NCBI GenBank assembly: GCA_019356535.1
Contig: CP037918.1
Coordinates: 2,444,501-2,508,500 of the forward strand
From: Chromatiaceae bacterium
Lineage (GTDB): Bacteria > Pseudomonadota > Gammaproteobacteria > Chromatiales > Chromatiaceae
Length of the DNA stretch: 64,000 nucleotides
Direction: 5' to 3'
A program made the position numbers and the translations under genes. The notes under the pieces were generated by a model. It ran no database searches. It saw only the letters and a program-made list of their open reading frames with translations, and was not told the origin of the DNA. Within the stretch, counting starts at the first letter, position 1, and each line of letters opens with the position of its first letter. Shown here piece by piece: positions 54,018-63,000 of this stretch.

Positions 54018-55864
54018 CAATCGAAGAATGCCGCATCGTTCCGATCGAGTGTCGGTACCAACAGAGAACGATCGAGATAGCGGTTCCCCCGTTCGCAGGA
54101 CGTCTCCGCCACGAAACTACAGGCATGACAGGAGGCACCGTGCAGACTGCGATCGTTCTTCGGATCGTGCTCCGAACAGAGCGGATCGGAGGAGCAGACT
54201 CTCGCCCTGTTCAAGGCCTGTTCGATCAGACGTCCCAGGTTCTCTGGCCTGCCCAGGTCCACCAGGCCACCCAGGGTGCCGTCGGAGTCGGCTGCCGCCG
54301 TGTAGATCAGAATCCCGGCTTGCGGCTCCTCTCCCCCCACATCGGCGTAGATGCGCTCCCGAATACTCGCCGCGTTGTAGCCGCATTCCAGGGCCAACTC
54401 TCGAATCAACAGATGTGCAAAGGTGTGCAACATTGCATAGCGAACCCCTGGATAGCCCTTGTTCGGATTCAGCCTACGGGCGTTGCGCCAACCACGATGG
54501 CCGTCGAACAACATCCTGTCGACGACCTGCACCTCGGCCTTCGACTCCCATGCCTCCACGATGGTCTCGTCGAAACGCAGAAATATTCCTTCTCCATGCA
54601 CCTGATTGGCAGGCACCCACTGGGGTTTCCCTCGACACAAGGATGCCATCGGCGCGCTCTCATCGGGATCGGACGACTCCTCTGGCGCCTCGACCCGTGT
54701 GAAACCCAACAGCGCATTGACCTCACGGAGGCGCTCCAACAACAACACGCCGGAGAGATACCGCTCGAACCCCTTGGGCGGATCGACGGGACTACTCATG
54801 AAATGCGGGTAGTCGGTCGGCGGCTTCGGGGTGGTCAGCACCTGCCACTCCGGCCCCTTGATGTCCGATTCGGTCACCATTTCATCGGACGCCCCCCCCC
54901 TCCTATCCTCGATGACCTTCCATATCTCCTCGGGTGAATACTTCTCGATCCCTGGCAGCATGCCTTTCTTCTTCAGTTGCCTGACGACCACCCTCACCTC
55001 GTCCACCGACTCGAGATCCTCGAAGGACTCCCAGTCGTCCATCACCAATTGGGACACGGGATCGTCGACCAATGGAATGGCGAGAGCCGACAGGGTGACC
55101 GGGAACCAACTGTTGGTCGCACCCAGCAGAACGGCCCGCGCCTCTTCCTCGCATCCTTCGTCGAACGTGTCCAGATGTGCGTGTCTGCCCCGACACCCGG
55201 GAAGGTTCTCCTTGCCCGACTGCCCGAAGGCCTGCGCCATGTTCCTCGACGCACCACATTGGTCGCACTTCACCCACAGGTTCTCGGTCTGCAACGACGC
55301 CCCACTCTCGTAGAAACGCAGCCTCCCCCTGCAATCCGATATACCCCGATGGACGAAGTAGTGCCAAGGGAAGTCGTCGAGGTGTCCGTTTCGGCAAGCC
55401 ACCAGGAAACGTGCAGGCACTGCATCCGCATCCGTCGGCCTCTTGTCTCCCTTCGAACCTGTGCAGCCCTTGTGGACGAAACGCGCCAGATCGGGCCGAT
55501 TCCACACCTCTTTCAGCTCGAACAACCCGATATCGTATTCGGAGAGCAGACCACACTTCACACAACGCAACCACCGAGGAAACGGTCGGACGGGAACACC
55601 GATGTAGTCCTCGGCTGTCCGTCGACCTCCGTTCTCGCTCTTCTTCAAGGGCGGCATACGCAGGCTGTCGACCTGCGGCCCCAACACGCTTCTCACGGCC
55701 GAGAGCAATCGCGCCTCCTCTATCGGCAGGCACCGTTCCTTCTCCCACCGATCGGTTCCAAGGGTGATCACGGAGAGATTCGGCAGGTCGATGAGCGCAC
55801 CAGGTCCATAAGTCCAGAGAAGTTGGCTCGGCCTGATCTCCCCCACCGGCGTCTTGTCAGTCAT
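54017..55864 (-). CDS. drmB: DISARM protein DrmB (DUF1998 domain)
   Basis: A 615-residue protein. The N-terminal part has PSQLLWTYGPGALIDLPN, typical of DrmB. Cysteine pairs follow in WLRCVKCG and KCDQCGAS, likely zinc sites. The C-terminal DUF1998 region includes YAMLHTFAHLLIRELALECGY and the ending HGASCHACSFVAETSCERGNRYLDR. In structures DrmB pairs with DrmA in the DNA-binding complex that blocks incoming phage DNA. The ATG at 55864 overlaps the drmA stop by eight bases; an upstream in-frame start would add 26 residues lying within drmA. Confidence 0.95.
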   Translation of the reverse strand: MTDKTPVGEIRPSQLLWTYGPGALIDLPNLSVITLGTDRWEKERCLPIEEARLLSAVRSVLGPQVDSLRMPPLKKSENGGRRTAEDYIGVPVRPFPRWLRCVKCGLLSEYDIGLFELKEVWNRPDLARFVHKGCTGSKGDKRPTDADAVPARFLVACRNGHLDDFPWHYFVHRGISDCRGRLRFYESGASLQTENLWVKCDQCGASRNMAQAFGQSGKENLPGCRGRHAHLDTFDEGCEEEARAVLLGATNSWFPVTLSALAIPLVDDPVSQLVMDDWESFEDLESVDEVRVVVRQLKKKGMLPGIEKYSPEEIWKVIEDRRGGASDEMVTESDIKGPEWQVLTTPKPPTDYPHFMSSPVDPPKGFERYLSGVLLLERLREVNALLGFTRVEAPEESSDPDESAPMASLCRGKPQWVPANQVHGEGIFLRFDETIVEAWESKAEVQVVDRMLFDGHRGWRNARRLNPNKGYPGVRYAMLHTFAHLLIRELALECGYNAASIRERIYADVGGEEPQAGILIYTAAADSDGTLGGLVDLGRPENLGRLIEQALNRARVCSSDPLCSEHDPKNDRSLHGASCHACSFVAETSCERGNRYLDRSLLVPTLDRNDAAFFD

Positions 55865-58800
55865 GCGAAGCCTCCGGATCGGCACTTTCGCTGGGATTCT
55901 CCGCTCCATCGGCCACAGGTCGTGGTCTCCATCTAGGCCCACTCTCCATGCGGGCAGCGCTCATCACCAAGGCGATTCCCGGTTCCACCTCCCGCATGGA
56001 CATGGGGACCGTGAAGTCTCCCCACGGCTTCACCCCTGGGCGTTCGAGCAATCCCACCTTGGTGTCGTGCCCCCGCCCTCTCTTCTCGTAGGCCAGTGTT
56101 CGCCCGCCGACACTGGCCTCCTTGGCCCATAGGTCGATGCGTGCCTCCAATTCGTTCTTGGCAAGGTCTCTGGTCTTGGTACCCGCCACCTGCCATGCTC
56201 GGTCCGTGATCACGTCCACCGCATGTACGACCTCGGATCGATCCGTCCGATCCAGCTCGCTTGCACCATCGTTGGGATTGAAGTCGTCGTTCTCGAGCCG
56301 GACGATGCTCAGCATCATACCCGTGAGCCCCCGATCCATGGCCCTGGGCGAGAAGGGCGTGACCGATTGTGCCTCCACGTGCTTGTAGAAGGTCGCGTGA
56401 TAGTGCTCGAAGGTCTCGTAATGTGAGAGGTCACGGGGCCGCGCCCAAGTGAGCACGGTGCAGACCAGTCCAGGAAACTGACGCCCGACACGGCTGGTCG
56501 CCTGGATGTACTCGGCCGTTCCCTTGGGTTGGCCGTTCACCACCATCAAGCCCAGACGGTTCACGTCCACGCCCACCGAGAGCATGTTGGTCGCCAACAC
56601 CACGTCGATGGCACGCAGCTCACCCTTGTCCCATTTCGTCACCCAGCGCCCTTCGCTCGTGTCGTAGTTCGCCTTGAACTTCACCTCCAACTGATCCAGA
56701 TACTTGGGAATGTCCCGGCTGGCGACACGGGAGGTCAATTCCCGGATGTTCGAGACCGATCGCTGAGCCAACCCCGGCCGTTCCACCAGGCTCATCTGGA
56801 CGCGGTAGGCACGGGTCTGTACGTCGTCCTCGGCCAACCGCTTCATACCCCCCAGTTCACGCAGCGAATTGAAATAGCCGACCACGGTCATGTAGGGGTC
56901 CGCCACCGGCCCGAATCGGTCGAACAGAGCCTGCGCCGCCGTGAGGAATGCCGTATAGACGCGGATCAACACCGAGGGACGGGAGGCCCCGGGGGAACAG
57001 ATTCCGAGGTAGCGGCGCCCCGGTTTCGCCTCGACGGGCCGCTGGACCGAGAAGAAGTTGTCCTCGATGTCCAACCCGTGTGGCGGAAAGACCGAGACGT
57101 TACGCATAAAGACGTTGCCCACCTGCTCCCTGGCCTTGCGCACCGTTGCCGTCGAGGCGACGATCTTGGGTCGGATCGTCTTGCCATCCAGTCGCCAGGT
57201 GCAGAGCTCGTCCACCGCCGTCTCGTAGAGGCCGACCATCGTCCCCAGCGGCCCGCTGATCAAATGGAACTCGTCCTGGATGACGAGATCGGGGGGGCGG
57301 ATGCGAGAGATTCGCTGCACCTTCGTGGCCGGCAAGCCGTTTCGCCTGTCCGCCTGGTGATTGCCGGTACAGGACGCATCGGGCCAGAGCACTCCGTGTC
57401 GCGGGCATTCTCGATCGGCGATACCGAACAGCGTCCGCGTCTCGCCCCGCCAGGCCATCATGGCGAACTTGTCCACGGTGGCGATCATCATCGACGGGGG
57501 GCGATGGGAGATCTCCTCGTCCACCACCAGGGCCGGAATCCCCGGGTGGGGCTGTTCGGCCGATCCCCTCCTGGAGAATTCGCACCGCCCCTTCTTGTCG
57601 CCACAATAGATGGAAGTGCGCAACCGCGCCTTGTCCACCTCGATGTCACGCTTGGGATCGATCTCGGAACCACACCAGGGACAACTGGTGAACTGCGCAG
57701 GAGAGGAGGCCCCGGCCTCCCACTTGTCCGGATCGCGAATGTCCTGGATCGAGCGGTGACTCTCCTCCGTGGACCCCGGCGTGACTCGATTGCCCACCCA
57801 GAGTCCGATGGTGAACGGTGAGGGCCCCAGTCTGTCGTCTCCAGCCGCCTGCATCTGCCGACGCAGGACCTCCATGGCACAGATCAGGGTCGTGGCACGC
57901 TGGAACTGTTGCAAGGTCAACAGCCGCAGGGTATAGCGCATGATCACCGACAGCCCACGGCTACCGTCGTAGCCACCGAGGTCGCCCTGGAGACGGCGGA
58001 CGAACATGGTGAAGGCGGCCACCCCCAGGTAGGCCTCAGTCTTGCCGCCACCCGTAGGGAACCAGAGCAGATCGGCATAGGCCTGGGCCGGTTCGGTACG
58101 ATCCGGGTGGTTGGGATCCGCCAAGGACGGAATGGAGAGCAGGACGAAGGCCAACTGGAAGGGGCGCCAGGAGCGGTTCTTTCGCTGGTCGAAATCGCCC
58201 AGTTTCACCTTTTCCCCACGACGACGGGCCAGAGCATACATACTGTGGATGCGTTGCCTGGCCATGGCCCGATTGGCCAACCGAAAGGCCTCCAATGCCT
58301 CGTCGTTGGATTCCAGGACCGACAGCCCCTCCTTCAAGCGCTCCAGGATCGTCTCGCAGCGACCGAGGGCCAGCTCGGCCTGGTCGTCGTGATCGACGAC
58401 GTCGATGCCGATGCGAGTTCGCTGCTCGGCGATCCAAGCGCCATAGTCGTCGGTGAGAATCGACAACGCCTCGACGAGTTCACCTCGTTCCAATTCCGCC
58501 AGCCGCTCCATGTCGAGATGGCCCGCCTCGATCATCTGGCGCATCGCCGGGCGATCCTCCGGATCGAGGCCCGGTGTCTCGGTCACGGGCAGCTCATACT
58601 GAGGTATCACCACCGACCGAATCTCGGTGGCTCGGTCGGAACGTTCCGAACTGGTCTCACTGTGCACCGAGACACCGTGCCCCACGGCGAACTCGACACG
58701 ATTGCGATAGACCATCTCCAGCGCAGCACGCTCGTCCTCGGCCTTCCCGTCGAGGATGGGGCGTTTCCTGAAGATGGCAGGATCAGGGGCATCCCCGGTG

Positions 58801-59900
58801 GCACGGACGATCAATTCCGGCTGGAACAACCAAGCGCTGTCCTTGTTGGTCTCCGGCTCCTGTTGGCTGTTCACCAGGAACAGCGTCACCAACCGTTCCC
58901 CGTTGGCATTACGCCCACGCACGGTACCCTGCACACGGACCTCGGGGTTCTCAGGGTCGGGTGCACGATGGGGAATAGCGCCTTCCTTCAGATCCAACAC
59001 GAACTTCCCACCGCAGGGAATACGCTGCCAAACCTTGGCCTTGATCTCCTCTTCCTTGCCCGTCTCCTTGTTCACACGGGTCTTGGTGATCTCATGATCG
59101 TAGACGCGCTCGTAGCGCCCCCATCGCGCCTCCACCTCAATGCGCTCGACGTCACCGTCGACACAGAAGGTGATGCCAAAACTAGACGGCACCAGAGACT
59201 GGTTGCTCATGCTGTCGATCTCGTCGGCTGCCTCCGATTCGGCATCCACCTTGCCAGTGGTGGAATCGAATTCGGCACCGGGGTCGTGACGGCCTTCGTG
59301 GACGGTGAGATCTCCAGGTTCACCTTCTTCGCCGTCTGCCGCCAGTGGCCCCTCCAACCCTTCGATACCTCCACGCTTGGATTCCATGGGCGCCAGCTTG
59401 CCCACCAAGTAGCGGTCGCGAACACTCATATCGACGATCTGCTCGTGGGGACCATTGGCGGGACCCAGCAGATCGTCCGTGACGGCGAGTTGCAACAGCT
59501 CTCGGATGTATGCTGGGTCCTGGATCAGCGGGATCTCGGCCAGCGTCTTGCCGCAGAGTTTTGGGATGGCCTTGGCGAAGTCGGTCCATTGGATACGCCT
59601 GACACTGCCGCCCGGCGGATCCAGCGCGAGACTGGCAAGCGACACCGGAATATCGACATCACATACACAATCGAAGAAGATCGTGGTGTTCTCCACATCG
59701 GAACCAATCCGCAACACACGACCGACACGGACGACCTCTCTAGTGGAGTTCGATACGAGCACCCAATCGCCCTCGGTGAGGGCTCGATGCAGGGAGCGCT
59801 CGCCAGTCAAGACTAGTGTGAAGGGGGCCTGCCTGTGGTCATTCCTGAAGCCGCAGTCGACGGCCAGCCAGGCGTTGGATCCTGCTCGGTCAGTTCTCAT
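55857..59900 (-). CDS. drmA: DISARM helicase DrmA
   Basis: A 1347-residue superfamily 2 helicase. Walker A is FPTGGGKTEAY near residue 618 and the DEFH box is VIQDEFHLISGPLG near residue 877. A middle region carries zinc-like cysteines (SCPWCGSEID), and motif VI-like sequence is QATSRVGRQFPGL near residue 1130. It is the core ATPase of DISARM. I prefer the ATG at 59900, four bases after GGAGG; the ATG just before it is nearly touching the site. About 130 bases separate it from the methyltransferase gene, with a small hairpin (CCGAAG/CTTCGG at 59981-60000). Confidence 0.95.
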   Translation of the reverse strand: MRTDRAGSNAWLAVDCGFRNDHRQAPFTLVLTGERSLHRALTEGDWVLVSNSTREVVRVGRVLRIGSDVENTTIFFDCVCDVDIPVSLASLALDPPGGSVRRIQWTDFAKAIPKLCGKTLAEIPLIQDPAYIRELLQLAVTDDLLGPANGPHEQIVDMSVRDRYLVGKLAPMESKRGGIEGLEGPLAADGEEGEPGDLTVHEGRHDPGAEFDSTTGKVDAESEAADEIDSMSNQSLVPSSFGITFCVDGDVERIEVEARWGRYERVYDHEITKTRVNKETGKEEEIKAKVWQRIPCGGKFVLDLKEGAIPHRAPDPENPEVRVQGTVRGRNANGERLVTLFLVNSQQEPETNKDSAWLFQPELIVRATGDAPDPAIFRKRPILDGKAEDERAALEMVYRNRVEFAVGHGVSVHSETSSERSDRATEIRSVVIPQYELPVTETPGLDPEDRPAMRQMIEAGHLDMERLAELERGELVEALSILTDDYGAWIAEQRTRIGIDVVDHDDQAELALGRCETILERLKEGLSVLESNDEALEAFRLANRAMARQRIHSMYALARRRGEKVKLGDFDQRKNRSWRPFQLAFVLLSIPSLADPNHPDRTEPAQAYADLLWFPTGGGKTEAYLGVAAFTMFVRRLQGDLGGYDGSRGLSVIMRYTLRLLTLQQFQRATTLICAMEVLRRQMQAAGDDRLGPSPFTIGLWVGNRVTPGSTEESHRSIQDIRDPDKWEAGASSPAQFTSCPWCGSEIDPKRDIEVDKARLRTSIYCGDKKGRCEFSRRGSAEQPHPGIPALVVDEEISHRPPSMMIATVDKFAMMAWRGETRTLFGIADRECPRHGVLWPDASCTGNHQADRRNGLPATKVQRISRIRPPDLVIQDEFHLISGPLGTMVGLYETAVDELCTWRLDGKTIRPKIVASTATVRKAREQVGNVFMRNVSVFPPHGLDIEDNFFSVQRPVEAKPGRRYLGICSPGASRPSVLIRVYTAFLTAAQALFDRFGPVADPYMTVVGYFNSLRELGGMKRLAEDDVQTRAYRVQMSLVERPGLAQRSVSNIRELTSRVASRDIPKYLDQLEVKFKANYDTSEGRWVTKWDKGELRAIDVVLATNMLSVGVDVNRLGLMVVNGQPKGTAEYIQATSRVGRQFPGLVCTVLTWARPRDLSHYETFEHYHATFYKHVEAQSVTPFSPRAMDRGLTGMMLSIVRLENDDFNPNDGASELDRTDRSEVVHAVDVITDRAWQVAGTKTRDLAKNELEARIDLWAKEASVGGRTLAYEKRGRGHDTKVGLLERPGVKPWGDFTVPMSMREVEPGIALVMSAARMESGPRWRPRPVADGAENPSESADPEASHD

Positions 59901-60032
59901 CATCCCTCCAATCGGCCTCTGGATCTTTACCAGACTGGAGCATAATGCTGTCGGCCAGACTCTCGGCGAACGGAGCATGCCCGAAGAGATCGTACTTCGG
60001 ATCAGTGCTGGGCCGATCTGCCGAAAGTGACG

Positions 60033-63000
60033 TCATGCTGTCCCCGCCACATCATTGGTTGCCCGATATCGCGCACCCCGCCGCTCACCTTGCCTTTCGA
60101 TGAATCCTTCCACCAACAACCAATCAATGGCTTTCTTCCAGTCAGTTTCATCGATTCCAGAACCATTGACAATCTCTCTCTTGCCATGCCAGCCAGGATG
60201 CGCTTCTAGCCAGGCGAGAATCTGGTCGATGGGTTCACTGCCCCATTGGTTTCCCTTGCCGTCCGATGCCGATGGATCGCTGAATATATCCATCTGTGGC
60301 GACTCGGGTTCGGCGGCCTTGGGGATGTCGCGTTCGGTATAGGATGGAATCTCGTAGACCTTGGCCTTTCGATTCTTCTTTTTCGGCGCCGTTTTCTTCT
60401 TCGTGGCCTTCTTGCCGGCATGAAATCCCTGGGCGACCTCTTCCTCATAGCGTTCTTTATTCAACCGAGCCAAGCGGCGTAGGACTTCGATTCGTGCCTT
60501 CTCGGAGATGGTGAAACGAATTCGGTCGTTCTTTGGAAGATAACCGACCTCATGGAAGTCGTGTTCGAGATCCAAATCAGACCAGCCATAGGCCTCGGCA
60601 ACGGCCTCGTCGATCTGGCGATGGAGATCGCGCAACTCTTCGATTCGAGAATCGCTTTCATCGGGATCATGAAAGCGATTGTAGAGCTGGGTTAGGCCAA
60701 CCTCATCGTCTCGCATGATCTCGGCACGGAGAGAATGGTATCTCTCTCCCATGTGGCGCAGGGCATAACGATCCTCGTTAGACGGGAAAGGGAACGTCTC
60801 GAAACAGTCAGTCGGCGTGAAGCGCATAGTCACACCCATTGAGGAAGATTGTTGTGCAGCCCACTCTCCGAACAGCGTCGTATTCAGAATCGAAAACTCG
60901 CACATTGAATCTGTCGCGAATAAAACAGTCTGCTCAGAGAAAACTACGGAGTCATCAACAAAAGCAGGGGCAACATATTTGGTAACACGCGTCATTACTA
61001 ATACTCGTTCCATCGACTTCGCATCATGGATCCAATCGTCCGGATGATGCATGAAGGCAAGGCCACGACCAATTGCATGATAGAGTTCTGAACGAAGTCG
61101 CCAGAATTGCCACCACATGGTCATAATGTCACGATACGATTTTTGCTTGGACTTCTCCAAACGCTCAGGATAAAGATGCTCTTTCAACCATGCATATGGT
61201 TCCACATACTCTTTGGATTTCTCCTCCGGCCAGTCCCAGAAGTTTATCACCCACCGACTGGGCTTCTGTTCCGGGTGAGTATTCAGATCCTTGCCGTTGA
61301 GGTAGGGAAAGACCACCTCCCGATTCTTCGGATCGCGCTCGATCATCGCCATGGCCTCGTCCTCGGTCACGACGAAGCCCATGCCGAGTACGATGGAACC
61401 CTGAAACGACTTGCCGGCATTGGCCGCCAGTCGCTTCGGCGTCCATTCCTCCTGATCCGAGAGGAAGGCAGAAATGTATGGCACCGGTCTGCCAGACAGT
61501 TCGGCCTGCCCCTCCCATTGGCCCTTTCGAAGGTGTACTCGACTAGTGACGACAGCGGCCTTCCCCGGCCAAGGTTCATTGGGATAAGCTGCGTAAATGG
61601 TCGCCCCAAGCTCGCTGATCAGGCGCTCCAACCCCACCTGCCTCGAGTCACCTTCGGCTACGGTGTTCACTGCCAGTAGCCCGAAATCACCACCTTCTCG
61701 AAGGATCCGATGGGCCTGAAGGAAGAAATAGGCGACTAAATCGGCAGACCCCTTGTTGCCCTCTGCCAGATATTGGACGAGATATTCTCTGTATGAGCTG
61801 CCATTGAAGGTCGTAATCTTCTTTCCGCCGAGAAATGGCGGATTCCCCACGATGGCATCGAACCCGCCATTCTCCCTCTCGAACACCTCCGGAAACTCCA
61901 GCGGCCAGTGCATCGGCCAGCGTGGCGGCTTGCCAGCCGGCAGATCGGTCGACAGCCCCTCCCTGGCCCTTCGCCTCAGGGCATCGATGGCCTCCTCGTC
62001 TCCCTCGATGGCCCGTCCCACCTCGATGGACAACACCGCCGTATCGATCGCCTTTCCGCCATTGGCCAGCACCTCGCCCACCAGGGCATCGGCGATCAGT
62101 TCGGGCAGTTCGAGCTTCCGGCGAGCCTCCCGATCCAGGTCGGCCATGATCTCCACGTCGTGGATGTCCCGAATCACCCGACGACGCAACTTCCTGCGCA
62201 ATTCAACGACCTCAATGACCGCTTCGTCGATAGCCTGGGCGAAGAGCTTGCGGCCACCTCCCTCGGCCTTGGGGTCCATCTCCAGGAATCGAAGCTGTTC
62301 GAGATCGTGGATACCCAGCAGGCTGTCGCCGGCGCGCAGGTTGTGGTCGAGGAAGCCGAAGGGGCGGCCCTTGGCCAGAGTCACCAGCCAGATGGAGAGC
62401 TTGGCCAGTTCCACGGCCATGGGGTTCACGTCCACACCGTAGATGCAGCGCTCGGCGATCAGGCGCCGAGCGGTGATCAGGCGCCCCTCTGGATCGGTGG
62501 GCAGTGGCTCCGCCGAGCCGATGCTATCGACCACACACCCGTCCACGGTGATGGCCTTGCCCTCTGCCTCGGCCCGTTCCCAGGCCTCCATCAGCCGCTC
62601 GGAGAGCCAGCGGCAGACCTGCACCAGGAAGGCACCCGACCCCATGGCCGGATCACAGATCTTCAGATCCAGTAGCTCGGCGGGGGGCTTCAACTCCCAC
62701 TCCTCGCGCGGCCTGCCCTCCGCCGGACCGGTGTAGACCACCGGTTCCAGTGTCTCCTTCACGATGGCCTCGGTGAGGGACTTGGGGGTGTAGTGGGTGC
62801 CCGTCTCCCGCCGGTCGGTGCCGGTGGTGACCATGTAGGCGCCTTCCGGGTAGACCAGCGGATAGCCCCAACGGTCGATGCGCAGCAGGTGGTAGAAGGG
62901 GGCGACGCGGTCGCACAGTTCCTGGTCGTTGTGGCAGGCGGTGAGCAACCTGGCGAGGTCGTCGGCCTCCACCGGCCGTTCGAGATCCTTCTGGATGGCC

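Noticed and set aside
57909-59816. A 635-codon open frame opposite drmA
   Set aside because: Lies wholly inside the helicase gene and has no start signal or recognisable motif.
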